A DNA stretch of 44,522 nucleotides. It comes from Actinomycetota bacterium (GTDB lineage Bacteria > Actinomycetota > Actinomycetes > Nanopelagicales > Nanopelagicaceae). Position numbers and translations under genes: made by a program. The stretch spans positions 1 to 44,522 of the forward strand of contig WLPT01000013.1 of the NCBI GenBank assembly GCA_009698675.1, read 5' to 3'. Positions 26,199 to 36,215 of this stretch are shown in pieces (position 1 is the stretch's first letter; every line of letters begins with the position of its first letter). The notes under the pieces were generated by a model. That model saw only the letters and a program-made list of their open reading frames with translations, was not told the origin of the DNA and made no database searches.

Positions 26199-28097
26199 GT
26201 GGCCAAGACCCAAGAGCATCTCAAGAACCTGCCCGTTAAAAAGCGCGAGAACCTTCGTAACGTCGCCATCATCGCTCACGTTGACCACGGTAAAACAACT
26301 CTCGTCGATGCGATGTTGTGGCAGTCGGGTGCATTTGCCGCCTATAAGAAGCAGGGCGAAGGCCAAGAGCGCATGATGGATTCAATGGATCTTGAGCGCG
26401 AAAAGGGAATTACGATCCTTGCAAAAAACACTGCGGTTAAGCGCGGAGACACGATCGTCAACATTATTGATACTCCGGGCCACGCTGATTTTGGTGGCGA
26501 AGTAGAGCGCGGCCTTGAAATGGTCGATGGCGTTATCTTGCTAGTGGATGCATCTGAAGGCCCATTGCCCCAGACTCGTTTCGTTTTGCGTAAAGCTTTG
26601 GAGAAGAACCTTCCAGTTATCTTGCTCATCAATAAGGTAGATCGTTCAGATTCACGTATCGCCGAAGTTGTCGATGAGACCTACGAACTGTTTTTAGATT
26701 TAGATGCTAATGAATCACAGATTGAGTTCCCAGTCGTTTATGCATCTGCAAAAGCAGGTCGTGCATCGTTAACACGTCCAGCCGATGGCGGAATGCCAGA
26801 GGAAGAAAACCTCGATGTTTTATTCGACACCATCTTCTCTGCGATTCCAGCTCCCGAGTATCACGAGGGTGCACCGTTGCAAGCGCACGTTACTAACCTT
26901 GACTCTTCACCATTCCTTGGCCGTTTAGCTCTATGCCGTGTTCGCGAAGGCGTTATTAAAAAAGGTCAGAGCGTCACATGGATTAAGACCGATGGAACGA
27001 TGGAACGCGTAAAGATTTCAGAGCTACTCATTACTGAAGCTCTAGAGCGCGTACCTACCCTTGAGGCCCACCCAGGTGACATCATCGCCGTTGCTGGTAT
27101 CGAAACAATTACTCTTGGTGAAACTCTGGCCGACAATGAAGATCCTCATGCCTTGCCGTTGATCATCGTTGACGAGCCATCGATTTCGATGACTATCGGT
27201 ATTAATACATCTCCGCTGGCTGGAAAGAGTGGAAAACTCCTCACTGCGCGTCAAGTCAAGGGCCGTTTAGATGCTGAGCTCGTTGGTAACGTCTCATTGC
27301 GCGTATTAAATACCGAGCGTCCAGATACATGGGAGGTTCAGGGACGCGGAGAGCTTCAGCTTGCCGTGCTCGTTGAAATTATGAAGCGCGAAGGCTTTGA
27401 ATTAACCGTTGGTAAGCCACAGGTTGTTATTAAGAAGATCGATGGCAAGGTTCATGAACCGATGGAGCGTTTAACAATCGATGCACCTGAGGAGTATCTC
27501 GGTGTTCTAACTCAGTTGATGGCCCTACGTAAGGGTCGCATGGAGCAGATGGTTAACCACGGCACTGGTTGGATTCGCCTTGATTACCGTGTTCCATCTC
27601 GTGGACTTATTGGTTTTAGAACTGAGTTCTTAACTGAAACTCGCGGAACTGGTTTATTGCACCACGTCTTTGATGGTTATGAAGCCTGGCACGGCGATAT
27701 ACGCACGCGTGGAACAGGATCGCTAGTTTCAGATCGCATGGGAACTGTTACATCGTATGCACTCTATGGAACGCAAGATCGAGGAAGCATCTTCGTCGAG
27801 CCTGGAGATGAAGTCTACGAAGGTATGGTTATTGGCGAGAACTCACGTAGCGATGACATGGATGTTAACTGTGTTCGCGAAAAGAAGCTTACCAACATGC
27901 GTGCTTCAGGTACCGATGAATCAGAGCGTTTGATTCCGCCTAAGAAGCTCAACATGGAGGGTGCTCTCGAGTTCTGCCGCGAAGATGAGTGCGTTGAAGT
28001 TACACCGGCCGTTGTTCGTATCCGCAAGGTTGTCCTTGATGGTGACGAGCGCGCCCGCACAACTGCACGCGCCAAGAAGGCCAACCTCAACGTTTAA
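26199..28097 (+). CDS. typA: Ribosome-associated translational GTPase TypA/BipA
   Basis: This 632-aa protein has an EF-G-like GTPase domain with G1 AHVDHGKTT (about residues 26-34), DLEREKGITILAKNT (switch I), DTPGHADFGGEVER (G3) and INKVDRSD (G4). Beta-barrel and EF-G III/V-like domains follow, and the C-terminal region contains RGLIGFRTEFLTETRGTG and NMRASGTDE, diagnostic for TypA/BipA. It assists ribosome assembly and stress adaptation. The GTG start is preceded by AAGGAAAG (26184-26191) at normal spacing. Confidence 0.96.
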   Translation: MAKTQEHLKNLPVKKRENLRNVAIIAHVDHGKTTLVDAMLWQSGAFAAYKKQGEGQERMMDSMDLEREKGITILAKNTAVKRGDTIVNIIDTPGHADFGGEVERGLEMVDGVILLVDASEGPLPQTRFVLRKALEKNLPVILLINKVDRSDSRIAEVVDETYELFLDLDANESQIEFPVVYASAKAGRASLTRPADGGMPEEENLDVLFDTIFSAIPAPEYHEGAPLQAHVTNLDSSPFLGRLALCRVREGVIKKGQSVTWIKTDGTMERVKISELLITEALERVPTLEAHPGDIIAVAGIETITLGETLADNEDPHALPLIIVDEPSISMTIGINTSPLAGKSGKLLTARQVKGRLDAELVGNVSLRVLNTERPDTWEVQGRGELQLAVLVEIMKREGFELTVGKPQVVIKKIDGKVHEPMERLTIDAPEEYLGVLTQLMALRKGRMEQMVNHGTGWIRLDYRVPSRGLIGFRTEFLTETRGTGLLHHVFDGYEAWHGDIRTRGTGSLVSDRMGTVTSYALYGTQDRGSIFVEPGDEVYEGMVIGENSRSDDMDVNCVREKKLTNMRASGTDESERLIPPKKLNMEGALEFCREDECVEVTPAVVRIRKVVLDGDERARTTARAKKANLNV

Positions 28098-28134
28098 GGC
28101 TGTTTTGTCACCCCTTTAGGGTTGAATTAGCGCT

Positions 28135-31100
28135 GTGAGTACAGCGAAATTTACCCTTGTGCGCGGTGCCAGAAAGAATACTGATCTTAAATTTTCAGCC
28201 GATCAAAGCGCGGCAATCGCACATCGTGGATCGCCATTAGTAATTCAAGGCGGACCAGGAACCGGCAAGACCGCGATTCTTGTTGAGGCCGCGCTCGAGC
28301 GCATTAACGATGGGGCAAATCCCGACTCGATTTTGCTGCTGACCTTTGGACGAGAGCGAGCATCCGAGCTTCGCGATGCAATTGCACTACGAACAACTAC
28401 AACAATGTTTGAACCCTTGGCCCGAACATTTCACTCGCTAGCTTTTTCAATTTTAAAGATGAAAGCTGCCAAAGAGGATCCTGAACCGATTTTATTGAGC
28501 GGTCCCGAGCAGGAGAGTTATATCAAGGAGCTTCTTAAAGGCGATATCGAAGATGGCTATAAGGAGTGGCCCGCGGATTTACATGCGGCACTAACTACCA
28601 ATGGTTTTGCGCGAGAGCTGCGCGATTTGATTTTGCGTGCATCTGAACGCGGAATTACTCCATCGATGTTAGAGAAGCTCAGTCTCATCGAGGGTGAAAA
28701 GTACTGGTTTCCAGCCGCTAAGTTCTGGCAACGATATTTAAACTCGATGGTGATGCGTGAGATCGGTGCCCGCGATGCCAAGATGCGTATCGATCCATCC
28801 GAGCTCGTCTCACGGGCGACATTGCATCTGCACAATAATCCCGATCTCTTAGTGAAACTGCGCGCACGATTTACAACAATCATGGTCGATGAGTTTCAGG
28901 AGAGTGATCCTGCACAACGCGCTCTGCTTGCAGTATTAGCTGGTAGCGATGTAGTCATCTGCGCCGATGCCGATAGCGCAGTGGGTCGTTTTCGCGGCGC
29001 CGATCCCGATGGCTTATCGGCTGCACTCGATCCCTACCGAGCTAATGAGATTGTTCTATCTACCGTTTATCGAAGTGGTAGTGCCATTGTTGAAGTTGGT
29101 AACGCCTATGTGCAGGGCCTTAGAGGTGCGCCAACGACTAGAAAACGCAGCTGTGGCAATGAAAATAGCGGGCAGGTCGCCGTCCATCGCTTTAGATCAG
29201 GGGCTGAAGAGGCGGCCTTTATCGCCCATCAATTCCGTAGTGCACATCTTCGTGAGGGCATTTCCTATAGCGACATGGCCGTCGTACTTCGCAATCCAGG
29301 TCTGAGCGCATCGGCGCTACGACGAGCATTTTCCTACGTTGGGATACCAGTTGCTAGCGAGCTCCAAGCCTTAGCGGGCAGCCCCGCAGTTGCACCATTT
29401 TTATTACTTGCCCGCGTTGCGTTGAAAATTCAACCACTGAATTTAGATACAGCTGAAAGATTATTGATGAGTGAGTTCGGTGGCGCAGATTCAATCTCAC
29501 TTCGTCGAATTCGCCGAGCCATGATCGCAGTTCGTGGCGATGGTGATCTTCGCTCAGGTACACAGATGCTGCTCGATGCCATCAATGATGGTGAAATCCC
29601 TATCGAGGGAGCAGAGCCTGTAAAACGCCTGCATCTATTACTAGAAAAAGCTCGAGCAGTTGTGCGCAATAAATCTGCCCTGGCCGATGATTTATTGTGG
29701 GCCATTTGGGATAACGCAGTGGCTAGTGATGGTCAAAAGTTAGCGGCTGCTTGGCGCACTCAATCACTTCGTACCGGCGTTCGAGGCGCTGCAGCAGATC
29801 GTGACTTAGATGCGATGATGCAGTTATTTGAAAGCGCGGCAAGATTTTCCGAGCGCTTTCCATCATCGGGCCCAGCGGCCTTTATCGCCGAAATTGCAAC
29901 CGAAGATATTGTCGGAGATGTCATTACTGCAAAGGGTGTTCGCCCAGAGCTCGTTGAGATTCTTACCGTGCACAGCGCTAAGGGGCGCCAGTGGCAGCTC
30001 GTTGCGATTGCAGGTTTGCAAGAGGGAACCTGGCCTAACTTAAAACAGCGCTCATCGTTACTCGGTGCTGAACGCCTTGTTGAACGTCAACGTAATCCCG
30101 ACATTGCCCGCGATCAACTCGATGTAATTGCGGCGAGCGGACTCTTACAAGATGAGCAACGCCTCTTTCACGTGGCGCTAACCCGTGCGCAACACTCACT
30201 TTTCATCACTGCAGTTCAGCGTGAAGATGAAGAGCCTTCACAGTTCTTTGAAGCTATTGAGCAAATGCTCACTAAAGATCAAAGTGATGAAGGGCGCATC
30301 ACCGAGGTACCTCGTCCGATTACTGCACCGGCCTTAGTAGCCGAACTGCGCAGTCAACTGCATGGTGAAAAAGCCGCGCAGGCCGCCTCACTTTTAAAGG
30401 TTTTAAGCAATGAGGGAGTCTATTTGGCCAACCCCGAGAGTTGGGTGGGCTCACTTCCCATAAGCTGCGATGCACCAGTAATCGATGCCGATAAAGAAGT
30501 TGTCGTCTCACCGAGTGGGGCTGAAACATTTCAAGAGTGTGGAGTCAAGTGGTTCCTACAAAACAATGGTGGAACAAACGGAGATAGCACTGCGCAGGTT
30601 TTAGGTTCAGCCATTCACGCTTTCGCGGCCAAGATGGTGCAAGAGCCTGGGACCACAAAGGAGGATCTCATCTCGAATCTTCGCAGCTCGTGGAAGTTAA
30701 TAGATCCCGAGTCGGGTTGGGTCAGTGCATCGAATTTGGAGAGCGCCGTAACCATGCTTGAAAAATTCGTTGCCTATCACAACAACTCAACGCGTACCGT
30801 CATCGATGCTGAGATTCGTTTTGATGTAACTCTGGGACGTGCGCGTATTAAGGGAAGCGTTGATCGTTTAGAGATCGAGGCCGATGGTTCACTCTTTATC
30901 GTAGATTTCAAAACAGGAGCTACGGCCATAAGCGTCAAGGATGCTAAAGAGAATTTACAGTTAGCCAGCTATCAAGTTGGAATCGTAGAGGGCGGCTTCA
31001 CTCATGGAAGACACAGCGCTGGTGCCGAACTCGTCTATTTAGGTACCGATGCGGTGAAGCCATCACTTCGCCCACAGTATGCAATCGATGTAGAGGAAGT

Positions 31101-31236
31101 TAAGGCAACACTTAATGAAATCGGTGAAGGCATGGGATCGGCAACCTTCTTGGCCACTATTAATGCCCGCTGTAAAGGCTGCCCAGTCCGTAAATCCTGC
31201 CCCGTTCAAAGCGATGGCAGGACGGTGATTTCATGA
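28135..31236 (+). CDS. adnA: AdnA-type helicase-nuclease subunit (UvrD motor plus RecB-like nuclease)
   Basis: The 1033-aa protein joins an SF1A motor to a C-terminal RecB-family nuclease. Walker A is GGPGTGKT (39-46) and motif II is MVDEFQES (near residue 250). ALTRAQHSLF is motif VI. The nuclease has GSVDRLEI, IVDFKTG (Asp about 924) and QLASYQ. Four cysteines (about 802, then CKGCPVRKSC at 1013-1022) should hold a 4Fe-4S staple as in AddB. With AdnB it resects double-strand breaks. It shares an ATGA overlap with adnB. The gene order with nudC and uvrD2 matches Mycobacterium Rv3202c-Rv3198c. The GTG start lacks a Shine-Dalgarno sequence. Confidence 0.9.
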   Translation: MSTAKFTLVRGARKNTDLKFSADQSAAIAHRGSPLVIQGGPGTGKTAILVEAALERINDGANPDSILLLTFGRERASELRDAIALRTTTTMFEPLARTFHSLAFSILKMKAAKEDPEPILLSGPEQESYIKELLKGDIEDGYKEWPADLHAALTTNGFARELRDLILRASERGITPSMLEKLSLIEGEKYWFPAAKFWQRYLNSMVMREIGARDAKMRIDPSELVSRATLHLHNNPDLLVKLRARFTTIMVDEFQESDPAQRALLAVLAGSDVVICADADSAVGRFRGADPDGLSAALDPYRANEIVLSTVYRSGSAIVEVGNAYVQGLRGAPTTRKRSCGNENSGQVAVHRFRSGAEEAAFIAHQFRSAHLREGISYSDMAVVLRNPGLSASALRRAFSYVGIPVASELQALAGSPAVAPFLLLARVALKIQPLNLDTAERLLMSEFGGADSISLRRIRRAMIAVRGDGDLRSGTQMLLDAINDGEIPIEGAEPVKRLHLLLEKARAVVRNKSALADDLLWAIWDNAVASDGQKLAAAWRTQSLRTGVRGAAADRDLDAMMQLFESAARFSERFPSSGPAAFIAEIATEDIVGDVITAKGVRPELVEILTVHSAKGRQWQLVAIAGLQEGTWPNLKQRSSLLGAERLVERQRNPDIARDQLDVIAASGLLQDEQRLFHVALTRAQHSLFITAVQREDEEPSQFFEAIEQMLTKDQSDEGRITEVPRPITAPALVAELRSQLHGEKAAQAASLLKVLSNEGVYLANPESWVGSLPISCDAPVIDADKEVVVSPSGAETFQECGVKWFLQNNGGTNGDSTAQVLGSAIHAFAAKMVQEPGTTKEDLISNLRSSWKLIDPESGWVSASNLESAVTMLEKFVAYHNNSTRTVIDAEIRFDVTLGRARIKGSVDRLEIEADGSLFIVDFKTGATAISVKDAKENLQLASYQVGIVEGGFTHGRHSAGAELVYLGTDAVKPSLRPQYAIDVEEVKATLNEIGEGMGSATFLATINARCKGCPVRKSCPVQSDGRTVIS

Positions 31237-34200
31237 GTATCCACGCTCAATTCTCACCCGAAGAGATCATCGCCAAGCTCCAGGCACACCCCGTATTCGG
31301 TGCATCGATAAAGCCAATCACAAAACATCAGTCGGCAATTATCAGTAGCGCCCTTGAACCTGCCGTTGTTATTGCCGGCGCCGGCTCTGGCAAGACCGAG
31401 ACGATGAGCAATCGCGTTCTCTATTTAGTAGCAAATGGTTTTCTTACCCCTGATCAAATTCTAGGTCTGACCTTCACGCGCAAAGCCGCCGGAGAGCTCT
31501 CGGTTCGAGTGCGCAAGCGCCTGCGTCAACTCGCTGCGCTCCCGGATTTTAAGCACATCACGTCGGCAACCACTTCGGTAACTACGTATCACTCATATGC
31601 AGGAAAGCTTTTGAGCGAACATGCAATCCGTTATGGAATCGATGCCGATGCAGAGCCTCTCGGCGAGGCGGCTATCTGGCAAATTGCATCGGATGTTGTT
31701 CGTAACTGGTCCGATGACTCATATCGCAATGAGAGCGCAGTCAGTACTGTCATCAAGGATGTTCTTGGTCTATCAAAGTTAATGCTCGAACATCAAGTCA
31801 AGGCATCAGATATTGAAGAGATCGGCCTTGAGATCGTTCAAGCTCTAGCGCCGCTTGCAGGTGCTCGTAATGCCGAAGTTCGCGCAGTAGAGCGTGCAAT
31901 GCTGCAGCGCAACTCACTTTTGCCAATGGTTGATTCCTTTATGCAGCGACGAAAGGCTGCCGGGGAGTTTTCTTTCGATGATCAAATGTCATTGGCGGCC
32001 GATATTGCAGAAAACTTTGAGGATGTTGCAACGCTAGAGCGCGGAAAATATAGAGTTGTCTTACTCGATGAGTACCAAGATACATCGCAGTCCCAAGTGC
32101 GCATGTTGTCCTCTCTCTTTGGTGGTGGCCATCCGGTAATGGCCGTGGGTGATCCATCACAAGCTATCTACACCTGGCGCGGCGCCTCGGCCGGCACTAT
32201 GGGATCTTTTGGAGCGTACTTTCCAAAACTCAGTAATCAAAGTGGAGCAGCAGAATTTACGCTGCCGACCACATTTAGAAACGATGTAATGATTTTGGCC
32301 GCGGCCAACCGCATCAGTGATGAGATTAAATTGGCCGGCGGCCAGCAGGTCGTCGAGTTGGAGGCACGTCCAAATGCCGGCAAAGGCGAAATCGCATATG
32401 GAGTCTTTGAGAGTGTAGGTGCAGAGGCGCAAGCGATCGCTGAGTATATAAACAAGAACTGGAGTCCAACTTCAGGTAAGACCGCGGCCGTATTAGTGCG
32501 AAAGCGTTCACAGATTACTGCAATCGAAAATGCACTGCGTGAAATGGCTCTGCCAGTTGAGGTTATCGGAATTGGTGGGTTGATCCATGTGCCCGAGGTC
32601 GCCGATGTAGTCTCAATATTAAAAGTTATCACCAACCCTGATGCCGGGGCAGCACTAATGCGCCACTTAACTGGACCACGGATTAATTTAGGTGCAAGAG
32701 ATATTGCCGCCCTGGGCGCCTTTAGTCGTGCGCGCGCAAAGGCATTGCACTCAGACTCTAAGAGTTTCATAAAGAAGATTGCTGCAGGCAATCCCGATCA
32801 ACTTGAGGCCGATGATCAATTTACCGGATCGATTATCGATGCCTTGGATGAGATTCACAGCGCAAAGAAGAGCGGTTTTACCGATATTGGTTATCAACGA
32901 CTTGTGCACTTTGCGGGTGATTTGCGACGCCTACGATCTCGTGCTGGTGGACAGATTAGCGATCTCATTAGTGAGATTGAAAGCTATCTAAATCTTGAGA
33001 GCGAGATAACTCTGCGTGATGCATCGCAGACTGGTCGTCGTCACTTAGATCGCTTTTTGGATGAGGCATCAAAGTTTGAACGCAGCGGTGGAACGGTAAC
33101 TGCCTTCTTAGATTGGCTCGATGTTGCCGCCGATGCCGAGGGTGGTCTTAAAGCCGGTGCCCCAGAGATTCGCAGTGATGTAGTGCAGATTTTGACGGTT
33201 CACATGGCCAAAGGCGCCGAGTGGGACGTAGTTTCAGTTCCCGGCTTGGCCGAAGGAACTTTTCCAGGGAACAACACCTCTGATCCCGATAACTGGATTA
33301 AGAATGAAAAACATATTCCATTCTCCTTGCGGGGAGATTGCGATGAGTTGCCAGTATTTTCATTAGCAGGTGTAACTAAAAATAGTGAAGCGTCAAAGGT
33401 CATTGAGGATTTTGCCAAGGAGTGTGTTTTAAATATAAAAATGCGCGAGGAGATGCGTCTTGCATATGTCGCAGTTACTCGCGCAAAGTCGCATTTGATC
33501 TGCACAACTTCGCATTGGCGCGACGGAAGTAAAGCTGTCAAGCCGAGTGAGATCTTCTTTCTGATTGCAGAGGTGGCAAGCGCACTAGGTGGTCAACTGA
33601 TCTCCGATCATCCTGCACCCGAGGACGGTGCTAAGAACCCAACATTAGAAAACCCTGTTACTGCCACATGGCCATTTGATCCTTTAGGCCAACGTCGCAG
33701 CGCATTTGATGCAGGGGTTGAATTAGTAAATCAGAGCCAGATTCATACTTTGGAAGATGTTAGCGATATCCAGATGCAATCATGGATCGATGATGCTCAA
33801 GCACTCATAAACGAAGTGCACAACCGTGCACATGGATCGATACAGGTACCACTACCTCCGAGGTTATCGACATCGGCACTTGTTGCACTCCACAGTGACC
33901 CACAAGAGTTGGCCTTAAATATTCGTCGTCCTATGCCACGGGGGCAGGATCAATACTCTCGCCGCGGTACGGCATTTCACTTATGGGTTGAGCGAGAGTT
34001 CACTGATGCAGGAACACTATTTGGAGATGAGTATCTAGATTACTTAGATCCGCTCGATGACGACTCCACATTAGAGGAGCTAAAGAGGGCTTGGCTCTCA
34101 AGTAGCTTTGCTGCACGGAGCCCAGTAAGAGTTGAAGTCCCCTTCGAAACTACTATCGCAGGCGTATTAATTAGGGGTCGCATCGATGCCGTCTATGCAA

Positions 34201-34436
34201 CCGAGAATGGATTTGAAGTCGTTGACTGGAAGACCGGATCTAAAGCGTTAGGTGCCTCGGCGGCGGTTCAGTTGGCAATGTATCGATTGGCCTGGGCCAA
34301 GCTATCGGGAGTAGATATTTCGAGAGTGAGTGCGGCTTTTCACTATGTTCCAACGTCGATTACCGATCGCCCAGCCGATTTGCTCGATGGAGCGGGGCTG
34401 ATCGCCCTCATTCAAAGTATTCAAGAACAGGCTTAA
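31233..34436 (+). CDS. adnB: AdnB-type helicase-nuclease subunit
   Basis: The 1067-aa partner of AdnA. It has Walker A AGAGSGKT (48-55), LGLTFTRKAAGELS (motif Ia), VVLLDEYQDTS (motif II near residue 280), GDPSQAIYTWRGA (motif III), LTVHMAKGAEWDVV (motif V) and YVAVTRAKSHL (motif VI). A C-terminal nuclease domain follows with RGTAFHLWVE, RIDAVYATENG, VVDWKTG (Asp about 998) and QLAMYRLAW. Both subunits thus have motor and nuclease motifs, the hallmark of AdnAB as opposed to AddAB or RecBCD. The TAA stop overlaps the stop of the convergent EEP gene through TTAA. Confidence 0.92.
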   Translation: MSIHAQFSPEEIIAKLQAHPVFGASIKPITKHQSAIISSALEPAVVIAGAGSGKTETMSNRVLYLVANGFLTPDQILGLTFTRKAAGELSVRVRKRLRQLAALPDFKHITSATTSVTTYHSYAGKLLSEHAIRYGIDADAEPLGEAAIWQIASDVVRNWSDDSYRNESAVSTVIKDVLGLSKLMLEHQVKASDIEEIGLEIVQALAPLAGARNAEVRAVERAMLQRNSLLPMVDSFMQRRKAAGEFSFDDQMSLAADIAENFEDVATLERGKYRVVLLDEYQDTSQSQVRMLSSLFGGGHPVMAVGDPSQAIYTWRGASAGTMGSFGAYFPKLSNQSGAAEFTLPTTFRNDVMILAAANRISDEIKLAGGQQVVELEARPNAGKGEIAYGVFESVGAEAQAIAEYINKNWSPTSGKTAAVLVRKRSQITAIENALREMALPVEVIGIGGLIHVPEVADVVSILKVITNPDAGAALMRHLTGPRINLGARDIAALGAFSRARAKALHSDSKSFIKKIAAGNPDQLEADDQFTGSIIDALDEIHSAKKSGFTDIGYQRLVHFAGDLRRLRSRAGGQISDLISEIESYLNLESEITLRDASQTGRRHLDRFLDEASKFERSGGTVTAFLDWLDVAADAEGGLKAGAPEIRSDVVQILTVHMAKGAEWDVVSVPGLAEGTFPGNNTSDPDNWIKNEKHIPFSLRGDCDELPVFSLAGVTKNSEASKVIEDFAKECVLNIKMREEMRLAYVAVTRAKSHLICTTSHWRDGSKAVKPSEIFFLIAEVASALGGQLISDHPAPEDGAKNPTLENPVTATWPFDPLGQRRSAFDAGVELVNQSQIHTLEDVSDIQMQSWIDDAQALINEVHNRAHGSIQVPLPPRLSTSALVALHSDPQELALNIRRPMPRGQDQYSRRGTAFHLWVEREFTDAGTLFGDEYLDYLDPLDDDSTLEELKRAWLSSSFAARSPVRVEVPFETTIAGVLIRGRIDAVYATENGFEVVDWKTGSKALGASAAVQLAMYRLAWAKLSGVDISRVSAAFHYVPTSITDRPADLLDGAGLIALIQSIQEQA

Positions 34437-35236
34437 TCAACCTCAATCTGCAAAGGCAAGTGGTCGCTCATTCCCGAGTGGGGATATTGAATATGTTGCA
34501 CATCGCTAGCTCTTAACTTCTGAGAGAGCATGAAATCTATCTGCACTTTTGGGTACCAACTTGGGAATGTACGTTGAGTGGCTAGTGAGTTCCATTTAAA
34601 TCCACGTACGAATGCGAGAAATGGAATGTTGAGATCTCCCATGAGAATTATCTTGGCCTGATCTTCTACACCTAGAGTATTTGCCCATTTCTTAATCTTG
34701 TATAGCTGCATGAAATTAAAGAAGGGGACAAAAGAGAGATGTGTATTTATAATTAACCAGCCGTTGTCCAATTTAGCAGCAAGTGCACTTCGCGGGTGAT
34801 CGCGAACATAAAAGCGCTTTAACTTTCCATCAACTGGAAAGGCCATAAATACGCCGATAGGCGAGCCCTTTAGATTTAGACGGTGCCACGATGTGACTGG
34901 AATTTTTGAAACAATTCCAATCCCATATCCTGGAAGTGATATCTGGCTAGCATCATTAACAATTAACTCATCACTATCTCCCGGATTGCGCCAATCCTCA
35001 TCGGGTGAGCCCATCAGGGAAGGTGCGAAGGCCCAATCTTTGGCGCCCATGGTCGTAGCAATATTTCCGACTTGGTTATGGTTTCCAGATCGCGCAAGAA
35101 AATAATCAACTTCTTGGAGGCCAATAACATCGCTTCGCAAATGCGCAATTTCAGCTGCTAATACTGCGGTTTTATCGGCCTCTTTATCAGGAGGCATTAC
35201 TTCACCGTGCAGGAGATTCCATGATGTTATGCGCAT
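34433..35236 (-). CDS. Endonuclease/exonuclease/phosphatase (EEP) family protein
   Basis: A 267-aa protein with the EEP fold motifs: TSWNLLHG (metal-binding Asn), DVIGLQEVDYF (Glu), NTHLSF, ILMGDLNIPF (Asp and Asn) and the C-terminal SDHLPLQIEVD (catalytic Asp-His). Family members cleave phosphodiester or phosphomonoester bonds in DNA, lipids or phosphoinositides. No signal peptide is seen. TAGCAT lies exactly 6 bp before the ATG. Being between adnAB and nudC does not prove a repair role. Confidence 0.82.
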   Translation of the reverse strand: MRITSWNLLHGEVMPPDKEADKTAVLAAEIAHLRSDVIGLQEVDYFLARSGNHNQVGNIATTMGAKDWAFAPSLMGSPDEDWRNPGDSDELIVNDASQISLPGYGIGIVSKIPVTSWHRLNLKGSPIGVFMAFPVDGKLKRFYVRDHPRSALAAKLDNGWLIINTHLSFVPFFNFMQLYKIKKWANTLGVEDQAKIILMGDLNIPFLAFVRGFKWNSLATQRTFPSWYPKVQIDFMLSQKLRASDVQHIQYPHSGMSDHLPLQIEVD

Positions 35237-35264
35237 GAGGCGATGCTAGTAGTCTGACACCTCC
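35237..35264. promoter_or_regulatory. Divergent promoter region of EEP and nudC genes
   Basis: Minus strand: TAGCAT (35248-35243), 6 bp, ATG at 35236. Plus strand: TAGTCT (35250-35255), 9 bp, ATG at 35265. The hexamers are one base apart in a 28-bp gap, a layout similar to xseA/ispH. Confidence 0.45.
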
Positions 35265-36215
35265 ATGAGCGCCCGAAACCAATCACTATCACCCATCGAT
35301 CGAGCAAGTGACACACGAACCGATGCGGCTACGTTGGCCCTGCTCTGGCAATCTGCCCAGATTCTGCCGGTAATAGATGGCCACATAGGCGCCAATGATG
35401 GAGAGCTACGTTTTTTAAATGCAGAAAGCGTTGAGTTTCTCGCCGCATCCTTTGAACTCGGTGAGCGATATTTTTTAGGTTTAGCACGTGATGGCGGTCA
35501 GGCATATTTTGCCTGGCACACATCATGGATTAATGAACCGGCTGATGAGGCGGTTAAGTTTGATGGTTTTAGAACGCTAAGAGCAGTAGGTTCTGAGTTG
35601 AGCGAAGTGGATTTAACACTGGCGATGCATGCAGTTGGTCTGAGCAACTGGCACACAACACATCCGCGATGTTCACGATGTGGCGCAGAAACAATTAGTG
35701 ATTTAGGTGGAAGCGTCCGGGTCTGTGTTGCCGATTCATCACAACATCATCCACGTACAGATCCAGCGGTTATAGTTTTAGTAAAAGATGCCGCGGATCG
35801 AATTCTGCTCGGTCATCAACCGATATGGCCCGAGAAACGTTTTTCTACCTTTGCTGGATTTGTTGAGCCGGGTGAATCATTCGAAGAGTGCGTATCGCGT
35901 GAAGTCTTTGAAGAGGCGGGCGTTTACTGTAACGATATTAATTATCTGAAATCGCAGGCCTGGCCCTTTCCAGCATCGATCATGATTGCATTTTCGGCGA
36001 TCACCGATCATCCAGAGAGCGCCAAGGCCGATGGCGTAGAAATAACCCAGATCCAATGGTTTACCCGTGATGAGATGAAAGCGGCAGTTGCATCTAGTGA
36101 ACTACTTCTTCCTCCAGCAATTTCAGTTGCGCGCGCGATGATTTCGGGTTGGTACACAGAGCAGCCAGGATATGTTCCGGCAGATTTAATTGGCGGTGAG
36201 TCGTGGAGACCGTGA
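35265..36215 (+). CDS. nudC: NAD(+) diphosphatase / NADH pyrophosphatase NudC
   Basis: NudC hydrolyses NAD(H) to NMN(H) and AMP and can remove NAD caps from RNA. The 316-aa protein has a zinc-ribbon-like segment with Cys136, Cys139 and Cys154 (CSRCGAE...VRVC). The Nudix box is GFVEPGESFEECVSREVFEE (residues 198-217) and is followed by the diagnostic NudC array SQAWPFPAS (230-238). The gene overlaps uvrD2 by four bases (GTGA), as expected from the actinobacterial nudC-uvrD2 pair. Confidence 0.95.
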   Translation: MSARNQSLSPIDRASDTRTDAATLALLWQSAQILPVIDGHIGANDGELRFLNAESVEFLAASFELGERYFLGLARDGGQAYFAWHTSWINEPADEAVKFDGFRTLRAVGSELSEVDLTLAMHAVGLSNWHTTHPRCSRCGAETISDLGGSVRVCVADSSQHHPRTDPAVIVLVKDAADRILLGHQPIWPEKRFSTFAGFVEPGESFEECVSREVFEEAGVYCNDINYLKSQAWPFPASIMIAFSAITDHPESAKADGVEITQIQWFTRDEMKAAVASSELLLPPAISVARAMISGWYTEQPGYVPADLIGGESWRP

